DNA of 64,000 bases from Butyrivibrio sp. FCS014. Its GTDB lineage: Bacteria; Bacillota; Clostridia; Lachnospirales; Lachnospiraceae. Each line of letters begins with the position of its first letter. The first letter of the stretch is position 1. A model generated the notes under the pieces. The model was not told the origin of the DNA, did not search any database, and saw nothing but the letters and a program-made list of their open reading frames with translations. Of the stretch, positions 15,583 through 23,750 are shown one piece after another. The stretch lies in the NCBI RefSeq assembly GCF_000526935.1, contig NZ_JAHA01000003.1:496001-560000 (forward strand), given 5' to 3'. The position numbers and the translations under genes are program-made.

Positions 15583-15951
15583 TTACTCGCTCTTAAGGTC
15601 TGCAGTGTCGATCATCTTACCATCGCGCCAGATTCTCTCAAGATCGTAGAACAGTCTGTTCTCACTGTCGAATACGTGAACGATGATATCGCCGAAATCA
15701 AGAAGGATCCAGTTTGCTGAGTCGTACCCTTCCACATTCTTGGTCATATGACCTGCTCTTCCAAGCTTCTCCTGAACGCTGTCAGCAAGAGCCTGAACCT
15801 GATTTCTGTTGGTTCCTGCAGCAATGATGAAGTAATCAGCAAGTGTAGAGATCTCGCTGATATCAATAACTCTTATATCTTCACCTTTTCTGTCTTCAAG
15901 AGCATCTATGGCCATTGCAGCCATCTTTTTTGAAAGTTCGATATCTGACAT
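15583..15951 (-). CDS. rsfS: Ribosomal silencing factor RsfS
   Basis: Binds ribosomal protein L14 and blocks subunit joining under nutrient stress. The family signature runs from DIRVIDISEISTLADYFI through TNRNQVQALAD to the GDIIVHVF(D) segment near the C-terminus. Length of 122 residues is normal. Last gene of the yhbY-nadD-yqeK-rsfS run; three bases separate it from yqeK. Confidence 0.93.
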   Translation of the reverse strand: MSDIELSKKMAAMAIDALEDRKGEDIRVIDISEISTLADYFIIAAGTNRNQVQALADSVQEKLGRAGHMTKNVEGYDSANWILLDFGDIIVHVFDSENRLFYDLERIWRDGKMIDTADLKSE

Positions 15952-15954
15952 ATA

Positions 15955-16545
15955 TTATTTTCCCTCTTTATAGTATTTTTTATAAAACTCGTAAGCATTC
16001 ATTGTGGTTTCATCAATCTCTTTATCGATGGTCTTAAGATAACACACCGAATCATGGAGAATATGAGCAAGGCATCTGTCTATATCCTTATAAGCCTCCT
16101 GCCTTATTATGTCCATGTTTTCCAAAGGCTTTCTGCCGGGCTCAATGAAGTCTGCGATATATACGATTTTGTCAAGAAGAGTCATATCCTCTCTTCCCGT
16201 GGTATGCCATCTTATGGCATTAAGTATCTCCGTATCGTATACATCATATTTGGTCCTGGCAAGGTACATTCCAACCTTTGCATGTAAAAGAGAATGATTT
16301 CTTCGCTCTACATCTGTGATATCAATGTTGTTCTTCTCACAGATCTTGATCTGTTCCTCATGGGAAAGAGACTTTGCACAGTCATGCAAAAATCCGGCGA
16401 TCAGAGCCTTTTCAACATCTGCTCCATGGGCCATTGCAAGACTTGCGGCGGTATAGGCAACTCCAATGGTGTGCTCATATCTGTCGGGTTTGAGTTCCTT
16501 TTCCAGTGCCTTTCGAAACTTTTTGGAAATCTCTATGGTCTTCAT
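15955..16545 (-). CDS. yqeK: HD-domain hydrolase YqeK (Ap4A hydrolase type)
   Basis: The YqeK family hydrolyses diadenosine tetraphosphate symmetrically to ADP. The HD metal-binding residues are seen as RYEHTIGVA, GFLHDCAK and LLHAKVG, with IADFIEPGR as the later signature. The start used overlaps the nadD stop by four bases (ATGA) and has AAGGGG eight bases upstream; an in-frame ATG twelve codons earlier lies inside nadD and is rejected. That gives 196 residues, the usual size. Neighbouring nadD and rsfS is the standard Firmicute order. Confidence 0.9.
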   Translation of the reverse strand: MKTIEISKKFRKALEKELKPDRYEHTIGVAYTAASLAMAHGADVEKALIAGFLHDCAKSLSHEEQIKICEKNNIDITDVERRNHSLLHAKVGMYLARTKYDVYDTEILNAIRWHTTGREDMTLLDKIVYIADFIEPGRKPLENMDIIRQEAYKDIDRCLAHILHDSVCYLKTIDKEIDETTMNAYEFYKKYYKEGK

Positions 16546-17150
16546 CTGTAAAGCCCCTTTATGCACATGAATTCTATACATTCATCCGGCATAAGATATC
16601 TTACGGATCTGCCGGTCTTAACTCTTTGTCTTATCTCCGTTGATGAAATATCCAGACGGTTAAAGGTCAGAATACGTATATCTGCCCCAAAGCGTGTATT
16701 TAATTCTCTGCGTTTTTTGTCCAGAGCCTGAAGATCGTCCTCTTCCCTTACTGCTGCAAGGATTGTGCAGGATTTCAAAAGTTCATCGGCCTTATACCAG
16801 GTGTCTATACCGATTACGGAATCTCCGCCAAGGATAAGGAACAGCTCATCTCCGGGATACATAAGTTTCAAGCTGTTGATCGTATCTACGGTGTAAGTGC
16901 CTTCTTCCTTGTCTATCTCTATTCTTGAGCAGGTGAAATAAGGGTTGTCAGAAATGGCCATTTTAACCATCTGGTACCTTATATCACCGGGTGTTATCTC
17001 GGTGCGGTTCTTAAGATGCTGCAGGTTATTGGGGATATAGATAACTCTGTCCAGTCCGAACTGCTCTCTTGCCGCTTCTCCAAGCAAAAGATGAGCGTTG
17101 TGGATTGGATCAAAAGTGCCGCCTAATATACCAATTTTTCTGCATTCCAT
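16542..17150 (-). CDS. nadD: Nicotinate-nucleotide adenylyltransferase NadD
   Basis: Joins ATP and nicotinate mononucleotide to form deamido-NAD in NAD synthesis. The nucleotidyltransferase HxGH-type motif is GGTFDPIHNAHL (residues 10-21), and the C-terminal ISSTEIRQRV motif near residue 175 is present. Length of 202 residues is normal. It overlaps yqeK by four bases, so the two are translationally coupled. Confidence 0.95.
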   Translation of the reverse strand: MECRKIGILGGTFDPIHNAHLLLGEAAREQFGLDRVIYIPNNLQHLKNRTEITPGDIRYQMVKMAISDNPYFTCSRIEIDKEEGTYTVDTINSLKLMYPGDELFLILGGDSVIGIDTWYKADELLKSCTILAAVREEDDLQALDKKRRELNTRFGADIRILTFNRLDISSTEIRQRVKTGRSVRYLMPDECIEFMCIKGLYR

Positions 17151-17177
17151 AATTGAGCCTCCGTTTGGTATTGGTTT

Positions 17178-17489
17178 TTAGGAATTCTTTTTAGCCTTGG
17201 GAAGGATGATCTTGGGTTCGTCCTTGAAAGGTTTGTAAAGAACAAACTTCCTTCCGATAACCTGAACAAGATCTGACCTTGTTCTCTCAGATACGGTGAT
17301 CGCAACTTCCTTGACATCATCAAGACAGTTCTTGAGTACCGTTATCTTAATAAGTTCATGTGTATTAAAAGCCTCTTCAATGGCGGTTGTCACTTCTGGA
17401 GTAACACTTGACTTGCCGATCTGGAAAACCGGTTCAAGGTCAGCCGCAAGGCTCTTTAAATATGCTCTCTGCTTGCTTGTAAACTGCAT
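17178..17489 (-). CDS. yhbY: YhbY-type CRM RNA-binding protein
   Basis: A 103-residue CRM-domain protein that associates with the pre-50S ribosomal subunit. The start MQFTSKQRAYLKSLA, the KxTVL segment (LIKITVLKNC) and the GRKFVLYKP motif are all family hallmarks. Three bases separate it from obgE upstream, which fits a ribosome-assembly operon. Confidence 0.92.
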   Translation of the reverse strand: MQFTSKQRAYLKSLAADLEPVFQIGKSSVTPEVTTAIEEAFNTHELIKITVLKNCLDDVKEVAITVSERTRSDLVQVIGRKFVLYKPFKDEPKIILPKAKKNS

Positions 17490-17492
17490 TTA

Positions 17493-18857
17493 TCAATCCT
17501 CATCTTCATCATCAAAATCATCATCTTCATCTGCATCGTAATCCGGCATTGTCTCTACGTTTTTGTAGTACTCAAAGCTGAATCCGTACATTCTTACTGT
17601 ATCGCCTTCACCAATATGGAGCTTCTCAAGCTCATCCAGGATACCATTATCCTTAAGGAAGTTCTGGAAGAACATGAAGCCCTTCTCGGAATCCAGATTG
17701 GTGTAACCAAGCATCTTCTCAATCTTGGGACCTTCAATAACATATTCCGCAGCATCCTGATCGTAATATACGGAGAATGCCTCGTCATTGCCCCTTGCCA
17801 TTGTCTCGGGGAAGAATTCCTGTTCAAAGGTAACAGGTTCTGTCTTGATCTCAGAAAGGGTCCTACTTACATAGTATAACAATTCCTTGAGCCCTTTTCC
17901 AGTCAGTGTGGAAATGGCAAAGACTTTAACCCCGAGAGGTTCGTATTTGTCCCTGATCTTCTGAATGATCTCGGAATCCTCTCCCTCAGGAAGCATATCT
18001 ATCTTATTAGCTGCAATTACCTGAACTTTCTGCGTTATGTCAGCGTTGTAATTAGCCAGTTCCTTGTTGATGGCTTCAAGATCCTCCAAAGGATCTCTTC
18101 CTTCCGTTGAAGCGGCGTCCACCACATGGATCATCATCCTGGTTCTCTCGATATGGCGAAGGAACTCATGTCCAAGACCTGCGCCCTCGGAAGCACCCTC
18201 AATAAGACCCGGAATATCTGCTACAACAAAGCCGGGAGCCCCATCAAGGTCAACAACACCCAGCATAGGTGAAAGTGTTGTGAAATGGTAGTTGGCAATC
18301 TTGGGCTTTGCATTGGATACCTTGGAAAGGAAAGTTGACTTTCCGACATTGGGGAAGCCCACAAGTCCTACATCCGCTATAACCTTAAGCTCAAGAAGAA
18401 CTTCAAGCTCTATGGCCGGCTGACCGGGCTGGGCATACTTGGGAGCCTGCATTGTGGATGTTGCGTAATGCATGTTTCCGTTTCCGCCGTGTCCGCCCTT
18501 AAGCACGATCACTTCTTTATTGTCGCCGCTCATATCGGCAATAACCTTGCCTGATGCGGCTTCCTTTATAACGGTTCCCTCGGGAACCTTGATAATGAGA
18601 TCTGCTCCGTTCTTGCCGTGGCAGCGTCTCTTGTTTCCATCCTGACCATTCTCGGCCTTATATTTACCGCCGTAATGGAAATCGGCAAGGGTATTGATTC
18701 CCTCGTCAACTTTAAAGATAATATCTCCGCCGTTACCGCCGTCACCGCCATCGGGGCCGCCGTTGGGAACATATTTCTCTCTTCTGAAGGAGATGTGTCC
18801 ATCTCCGCCTTTACCACTCTGTATAAAAATCTTAGCTTTATCTACGAATACAGGCAT
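17493..18857 (-). CDS. obgE: GTPase Obg (ObgE/CgtA)
   Basis: A GTPase of late 50S assembly and stress signalling. The N-terminal glycine-rich Obg fold (~1-158) is clear in GGPDGGDGGNGGDIIF. The G domain (~160-330) has GFPNVGKST (P-loop), DIPGLIEGA (switch II) and NKID-type ANKIDML. The C-terminal OCT domain (~340-430) is followed by an acidic Asp/Glu tail. Length of 454 residues is slightly above the E. coli protein and usual for Firmicutes. It follows a terminator after rpmA, so readthrough or a promoter I could not identify must feed it. Confidence 0.96.
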   Translation of the reverse strand: MPVFVDKAKIFIQSGKGGDGHISFRREKYVPNGGPDGGDGGNGGDIIFKVDEGINTLADFHYGGKYKAENGQDGNKRRCHGKNGADLIIKVPEGTVIKEAASGKVIADMSGDNKEVIVLKGGHGGNGNMHYATSTMQAPKYAQPGQPAIELEVLLELKVIADVGLVGFPNVGKSTFLSKVSNAKPKIANYHFTTLSPMLGVVDLDGAPGFVVADIPGLIEGASEGAGLGHEFLRHIERTRMMIHVVDAASTEGRDPLEDLEAINKELANYNADITQKVQVIAANKIDMLPEGEDSEIIQKIRDKYEPLGVKVFAISTLTGKGLKELLYYVSRTLSEIKTEPVTFEQEFFPETMARGNDEAFSVYYDQDAAEYVIEGPKIEKMLGYTNLDSEKGFMFFQNFLKDNGILDELEKLHIGEGDTVRMYGFSFEYYKNVETMPDYDADEDDDFDDEDED

Positions 18858-18900
18858 ATTGTACCTCTTTACGATAATCCAAACACATTAAGTAAAAAAT

Positions 18901-18930
18901 AGGCTTCAAACATAGATTGTTTGAAGCCTG
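18901..18930 (-). terminator. Terminator after rpmA
   Basis: On the minus strand CAGGCTTCAAACA-ATCTA-TGTTTGAAGCCT, with a run of six T. The stem is long, so transcription of the rplU-prp-rpmA unit should mostly end before obgE. Confidence 0.88.
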
Positions 18931-18941
18931 ATAAAAACCAA

Positions 18942-19229
18942 TTACTTATTCTCTACAGGATGAACGCTGGCCTGCTTTTTGTCTCTGCCCTTGCGCTCAA
19001 ATCTGAGAACACCATCAACAAGTGCGAATAATGTGTCATCGCTGCCGATTCCAACATTAACGCCGGGATGAATGTGTGTTCCACGCTGTCTGTATAAAAT
19101 ATTACCAGCCTTTACGAATTGTCCGTCAGCTCTTTTTGCTCCAAGTCTCTTGGACTCTGAATCTCTACCGTTCTTGGTTGATCCAACACCCTTCTTATGA
19201 GCAAAAAATTGAAGGTTCATATTCATCAT
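18942..19229 (-). CDS. rpmA: 50S ribosomal protein L27 with Prp-cleaved N-terminus
   Basis: An L27 protein of 95 residues with the Firmicute N-terminal extension MNLQFF just before AHKKG, the site cut by the protease Prp encoded directly upstream. The body [20 protein letters not shown] and the C-terminal [13 protein letters not shown] are typical. AGGAGG lies nine bases before the first ATG; the third Met (before NLQFF) is where homologues usually begin, so the true start could be up to three codons further in. Confidence 0.97.
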   Translation of the reverse strand: MMNMNLQFFAHKKGVGSTKNGRDSESKRLGAKRADGQFVKAGNILYRQRGTHIHPGVNVGIGSDDTLFALVDGVLRFERKGRDKKQASVHPVENK

Positions 19230-19232
19230 GAC

Positions 19233-19562
19233 TTATTCCCTCCTAAATTTAATGTTCAAAAACTTCTTACCGTACTGCTTAGAAATACTTGTGACACCAA
19301 GTTCAAAGGATCTTAACAGTAAATCCGCCTCACTTGAAGGGGTATCCTTAAACTCCAGTGTGATCAAACCCTTTTTCTCATCCTGCTCTATGACTATTCC
19401 GTCATCAGTAAACTTCTCTATAGAATTAAGAAGATTGATCGTGAGAACGGAAACCGCCGCACATACAATATCTTCGCCGCTATCCGCAAATCCTGCGTGT
19501 CCGCTGCATTCTACCTTTTTGAAGTTGTCATCGGATGATTTTGTGATTGTGATCGTTGTCAT
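19233..19562 (-). CDS. prp: Ribosomal-processing cysteine protease Prp
   Basis: Removes the N-terminal extension of L27. The catalytic dyad is visible as His in CSGHAGFADSG (near residue 21) and Cys in GEDIVCAAVS (near residue 33). Length of 109 residues is typical. It lies between rplU and rpmA with only a few bases to rpmA, the canonical Firmicute arrangement. Confidence 0.95.
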   Translation of the reverse strand: MTTITITKSSDDNFKKVECSGHAGFADSGEDIVCAAVSVLTINLLNSIEKFTDDGIVIEQDEKKGLITLEFKDTPSSEADLLLRSFELGVTSISKQYGKKFLNIKFRRE

Positions 19563-19582
19563 CGTATTTCGTTTAAATCTGA

Positions 19583-19891
19583 TTACATTGTGATCTTGTC
19601 GATCTTAACAAGTGTGAAAGGCTGTCTGTGGCCGTTCTTCTTGTGGTAGCCGGTCTTTCTCTTGTACTTGTAAACAACAACCTTCTTGAACTTACCCTGC
19701 TCAAGTACTGTAGCGTTAACCTTAGCGCCCTTTACATCATCAGCAACCTTGAGGGTGTTGTCATCACTAACTGCAATAACATTGTCGAATACTACTTCTT
19801 TTCCAGACTCAACATCAAGCTTCTCGATCTTGATCTCATCGCCTTCGGAAACTTTGTACTGCTTACCACCAGTTACAATAATTGCGTACAT
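19583..19891 (-). CDS. rplU: 50S ribosomal protein L21
   Basis: A 102-residue L21. MYAIIVTGGKQYKVSEGD at the start and YKRKTGYHKKNGHRQPFT near the end are family hallmarks. GGAGG precedes the ATG. First gene of the rplU-prp-rpmA operon, with a strong promoter and a structured leader in front. Confidence 0.98.
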   Translation of the reverse strand: MYAIIVTGGKQYKVSEGDEIKIEKLDVESGKEVVFDNVIAVSDDNTLKVADDVKGAKVNATVLEQGKFKKVVVYKYKRKTGYHKKNGHRQPFTLVKIDKITM

Positions 19892-19967
19892 AAGTTATCC
19901 TCCTTCTTCAAAAACTCGCTAACGTCGGCGGGGCTGGGCCCACTTATGCCTGGTTATGCGGCATACC
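19892..19967 (-). promoter_or_regulatory. Structured leader of rplU (candidate L21 autoregulatory leader)
   Basis: About 75 nt of untranslated leader follow the promoter. Visible structure: TATGCC-GCATAACCA-GGCATA hairpin (19945-19965) and a GGGCCCAGCCC segment next to it, then the ribosome site. Firmicute L21 operons often carry a leader element (Rfam L21_leader). I recognise position and compact structure but could not compare with the model. Confidence 0.5.
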
Positions 19968-19972
19968 ATAGA

Positions 19973-20001
19973 ATAATATCACTACAAATCGATATTGTCA
20001 A
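19973..20001 (-). promoter_or_regulatory. Strong promoter of rplU-prp-rpmA
   Basis: Minus strand TTGACA (19996-20001, perfect), 17-bp spacer, TATTAT (19973-19978). It lies just after the stop of the RNase G-like gene. Confidence 0.8.
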
Positions 20002-20010
20002 CAAATTATA

Positions 20011-21147
20011 TCAAAAAAGCTCTCGAAGTGACTTACTATTTTTATTTCTGGTCAGTTCCATGATCCCAAGGCCTGTAATATCAATGAATTCCGTGTGCAT
20101 CGAATCCTTCAGTGCAAGGGCCTTTATCTTTGATATCAGTTCCTCTGATGCCGTGTTGTTTTTCATATTTATGAAATCGATGAGGATCATTCCCGTAAGG
20201 TTTCGCAGCCTTATCTGTCTCATGATCTCCTCTGCCGCCTCAAGATTTACTTTTTCGATGATATTGTTTTTGCCCTGAATGGCTTTTCCTGTATTAACAT
20301 CAATGGCGTTGAAGCTCTCAAGCTGTTCGATAATTAGAAAAGCACCGCTTTTTAGCCATATCCTGTTCTGGAAGAGCTTGTCCATATCGGAGTTAATGCC
20401 ATGGATACCGTTATCCTCCGTGACTCTGATCTCTTCTTCCGGGCAAAAGACCTTTAGAAAGCCCTTAGCTCTGCTGATATGAGAATCAATGTCTTCGGAA
20501 CTGTTCTCAAATACGCAGGAACCGACAGTTCTTGTGGAAGCCTCTTTGATGATATTTGAAAGCTTATTGATGCACTCCTCTATATCGGCAGTTATTACAG
20601 ATACCGCTGTATCCTCATCAAGTCCCATAGACTCTGTTCGTATGATAACACCGTAGGATGAACCTCGAAGCATATCAGTAAATCTGTCTTTGTCTTCCTG
20701 ATATCTTTCCTTAACCTCAGCGATAAGCCGCTTTCTCTTTTCCACAGGAATCTTTAGACTTGCGCCAACTCCGATCCTTCCCAGAGTTACAACGCAGTAT
20801 TTGCCCGATATTGATATCGCAGTGGACATCTTGGCCTTCTTGGTCTTGATGGCATCGGCCTCCATCTGAAGAAGGATCTCGTCTCCTGATTTGAGAGTTT
20901 CAAAGGTTTCGAAATCTCTGTTTAGCACCATGGAAGGGTTTATGTTCTTAAGGGAAACATAGCCGGTTTCTCCATCCCCGAACTTAACAAAAGCGGAGCC
21001 AATGTTCTTAACGATATTATCTACCCTGCAAAGGTAAATGTTGCCCACATTATTCTTACTGACAACAGAAAGATATTCCATCCTGCCATCCACGTATGCG
21101 GTAACAATCGGAATATCTTTATATGTTGAGGTATAAATATCAGCCAT
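20011..21147 (-). CDS. Ribonuclease G/E family protein, lacking the Zn-link
   Basis: A 378-residue endoribonuclease-type protein. The N-terminal S1-like part runs to ~120 (NIYLCRVDNIVKNIGSAFVKFG). The catalytic Asp pair is seen as FNAIDVNTGKA and GMILIDFINM in the DNase-I-like domain. It stops at LTRNKNSKSLREL, exactly where E. coli RNase G continues into the zinc-link CPxCxG and the small domain, so tetramer formation through zinc seems impossible. The stop is followed at once by the rplU promoter, so it is a natural end, not a frameshift. It overlaps the DUF2344 gene by eight bases. Confidence 0.88.
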   Translation of the reverse strand: MADIYTSTYKDIPIVTAYVDGRMEYLSVVSKNNVGNIYLCRVDNIVKNIGSAFVKFGDGETGYVSLKNINPSMVLNRDFETFETLKSGDEILLQMEADAIKTKKAKMSTAISISGKYCVVTLGRIGVGASLKIPVEKRKRLIAEVKERYQEDKDRFTDMLRGSSYGVIIRTESMGLDEDTAVSVITADIEECINKLSNIIKEASTRTVGSCVFENSSEDIDSHISRAKGFLKVFCPEEEIRVTEDNGIHGINSDMDKLFQNRIWLKSGAFLIIEQLESFNAIDVNTGKAIQGKNNIIEKVNLEAAEEIMRQIRLRNLTGMILIDFINMKNNTASEELISKIKALALKDSMHTEFIDITGLGIMELTRNKNSKSLRELF

Positions 21148-21868
21148 TTATATACACTCTTTCGTTTTCTGAAGCCGGTATGAAGGGTTCGATATACAAA
21201 CCATTATCATCAGTACCGGATCTGTAAATATCAAGCCTGTGAATATCCAATGCTCCCTGAGCAAGCTCTTTTCCCAGGTCTTTAAAGAAGGTCTCAAATA
21301 AAAGTGCGGGCTTAAGAGTCGCAGAGCTGCTCATGGCAAGAAGAAAGGTCGCTTCTTCCTTATTACGATCGAGACTGTAATTGAAGATCATCTCCTTCAT
21401 ATTGATCTCTTTTTCCCCGCTCTTGGTCTTCTTCATGGTGGGAAGCTTGTCACGGGAAAGGTAGTTGTCGAGCTCCGTGATCCAGTCAAAATCAGGCTTA
21501 AGGCTCTGCCTGAATTTTATTCTGTATCCCGCGGCATAGGATAAGGTCATGGCCTTCTCTTCCTTCTCGGGAAGCTCGGTTACCGCCTCAATCTTGATGC
21601 CTTCATTCATAACTTCGTTAAGGCTGTCCATGATATCCTTGGTACTTGTCATTGAGTTGACTGTCATATCAAGGTACTCTCCGTCACTTGTTGCGCCAAC
21701 CGAAAGGGGCTGGGCAAAGGATAACAGCTGATGAGGGCTAAAGCCTTCCGAATATTTGATATCTATGTTGGCCCTTCTTATAGCTTTCTGGAAATATCGC
21801 ATTACATCCAGATGGCCGATGAACTTTATGGGGCCGTTCTTTGAAAATTTCAAACGCAGTTTAATCAT
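21140..21868 (-). CDS. TIGR03936-family (DUF2344) radical-SAM-associated protein
   Basis: A 242-residue protein always found next to or fused with the TIGR03960 radical SAM enzyme. The start IKLRLKFSKNGPIKFIGHLD and later YSEGFSPHQLLSFAQPL are hallmarks. The molecular role is unknown. A longer reading frame extends 33 codons upstream into the preceding gene, but homologues begin at this ATG, which overlaps that gene by eight bases. Confidence 0.85.
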   Translation of the reverse strand: MIKLRLKFSKNGPIKFIGHLDVMRYFQKAIRRANIDIKYSEGFSPHQLLSFAQPLSVGATSDGEYLDMTVNSMTSTKDIMDSLNEVMNEGIKIEAVTELPEKEEKAMTLSYAAGYRIKFRQSLKPDFDWITELDNYLSRDKLPTMKKTKSGEKEINMKEMIFNYSLDRNKEEATFLLAMSSSATLKPALLFETFFKDLGKELAQGALDIHRLDIYRSGTDDNGLYIEPFIPASENERVYING

Positions 21869-23741
21869 TATTCTTACTCTCCAGACAAACGCCAACGCCG
21901 TAAGCAGCAGCTCCGCAGCCCAGGCATCCCTTTCTGCAGTTGGTTGAAGGCTTTCCTTCAAGGGCATTGTGCCACTCCCTCAATAGGAACTTCTTGGTAA
22001 CTCCGCAGTTTAATATATCCCAGGGGAAGATCTCGTCGTCAGATCTTTCTCTTGTTGTATAGAAGAAAGGATCAACGCCGCACTCCTTAAAGGTTTCCAT
22101 CCATACATCGAACTTGAAGTACTCGCTCCAGGCATCATAGATGCATCCCTTTTCATAGGCCTTTAAGATAACGGGAGCAAGCCTCCTGTCGCCTCTGGCA
22201 AATATGCCCTCCATCATGCTGGCATCAGCCTCATGCCAGTTGTACTTGATGTGCTTCTGATTGAGCTGGGACATGATTCCTTTTCTGGTCTTGTTGGCCT
22301 TTTCAAGAAACTCCTCTTTGGTGTTCATGGGAGCCCACTGGAAAGGTGTAAAGGGCTTGGGAACAAAGAAGGAGGTGCTGGCCACTATGTCTATGGATCT
22401 TCCGTTTCTATTTTCCTTGGGAACGGTCTCGAAATACTCCTTGGCAACCTTATTGGCTATATCACCGATGCCGTAGATATCCTCGTCGGTCTCGGTGGGA
22501 AGTCCAAGCATAAAGTAGAGCTTGACCTTGTTCCAGCCTCCAAGAAAAGCATCGTGGGAGCCCTTTAAGATGTCCTCTTCGGTGAGCCCCTTGTTTATAA
22601 CATCACGCATTCTCTGGGTTCCGGCTTCGGGAGCAAAGGTAAGACTGCTCTTTTTAACATCCTGAACCTTGCTCATTACATCAAGGGAAAATGCGTCTAT
22701 TCTAAGGGAAGGCAGTGAAATATTTACTTTCTTGTCCTTGCAGCTCTCAATAAGGAAATCCAGAAGCTCGGGAAGCTTTGAATAGTCGCTGGAACTTAAG
22801 GAACTTAAGGAAATCTCCTCGTAGCCTGTATTATTCAGTGCCTCAATGGCCAGTTCTTTAAGATGTTCAACATCCTTCTCGCGAAGGGGCTTGTAGAGCT
22901 GACCCGCCTGGCAGAAGCGGCATCCTCTTATGCATCCGCGCATGATCTCAAGAACTACTCTGTCCTGAGTAACCTTGATATAGGGAACTACAGGTTTTGT
23001 GGGATAGAAAGCAGATGAAAGATCTGTGCACATCTCCTTTTCAATTACCTTTGGAATATCGTCCACCACAGGTTCAATTGAGGAAACGGTCCAGTCCTCA
23101 TTGTATTCAACCTTGTAGAGTGAAGGAACGTACATTCCGGGGACCTTCGCACATCTGTGAAGAAATTCCTGTCTGGAAATGCCCTCTTTTCTGGCCTCTT
23201 TATACATGTCGAAAAGCTGCCTGTATCTGGTCTCGCCCTCACCTATATAGAACAGGTCAAAAAAGTCTGCTATGGGCTCAGGGTTATAGGTACAGGGGCC
23301 TCCACCGATAACGACCGGGTCATCCCAGGTTCTTTCACCGGACATAAAGGGAATACCTGAAAGGTCCAGAACCTGCAGAATATTGGTGTAACACATCTCG
23401 TATTGGAGTGTAAATCCGAGGAAATCAAACTCTTTTACCGGATCCTGGGATTCCAGGGCAAAAAGAGGAATATGGTCCTTTCGCATGAGTCTGTCCATAT
23501 CCATCCAGGGAGAATAAACTCTCTCGCACCACACATCCTCGTAGGAATTAAAGAGACCGTAAAGTATCTGAATGCCAAGATGAGACATTCCTATCTCATA
23601 GACATCCGGGAAGCAAAAGGCAAATCTTATGTCAACAGCGTCCTTATCTTTGGTGACGCTGTTAACCTCGTTGCCTATGTATCTCTCCGGCTTTTCTATA
23701 CCAAGGAGTGTCTCATCTGAAAGTGCTAAATTATAATTCAT
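21861..23741 (-). CDS. TIGR03960-family B12-binding-like radical SAM protein
   Basis: A 626-residue radical SAM enzyme. The N-terminal half resembles a cobalamin-binding domain. The [4Fe-4S] site is CIRGCRFCQAG (CxxxCxxC, near residue 268). A C-terminal Cys-rich tail (CRKGCLGCGAAAYG) may hold a further cluster. Substrate unknown. It stands before the DUF2344 gene and the RNase G-like gene, the usual clostridial trio. Confidence 0.88.
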   Translation of the reverse strand: MNYNLALSDETLLGIEKPERYIGNEVNSVTKDKDAVDIRFAFCFPDVYEIGMSHLGIQILYGLFNSYEDVWCERVYSPWMDMDRLMRKDHIPLFALESQDPVKEFDFLGFTLQYEMCYTNILQVLDLSGIPFMSGERTWDDPVVIGGGPCTYNPEPIADFFDLFYIGEGETRYRQLFDMYKEARKEGISRQEFLHRCAKVPGMYVPSLYKVEYNEDWTVSSIEPVVDDIPKVIEKEMCTDLSSAFYPTKPVVPYIKVTQDRVVLEIMRGCIRGCRFCQAGQLYKPLREKDVEHLKELAIEALNNTGYEEISLSSLSSSDYSKLPELLDFLIESCKDKKVNISLPSLRIDAFSLDVMSKVQDVKKSSLTFAPEAGTQRMRDVINKGLTEEDILKGSHDAFLGGWNKVKLYFMLGLPTETDEDIYGIGDIANKVAKEYFETVPKENRNGRSIDIVASTSFFVPKPFTPFQWAPMNTKEEFLEKANKTRKGIMSQLNQKHIKYNWHEADASMMEGIFARGDRRLAPVILKAYEKGCIYDAWSEYFKFDVWMETFKECGVDPFFYTTRERSDDEIFPWDILNCGVTKKFLLREWHNALEGKPSTNCRKGCLGCGAAAYGVGVCLESKNND

Positions 23742-23750
23742 ATCTTTTCC

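Noticed and set aside
19972-20013. Frameshift truncating the RNase G gene
   Set aside because: No CPxCxG coding remnant in any frame after the stop; the region is instead a perfect rplU promoter.
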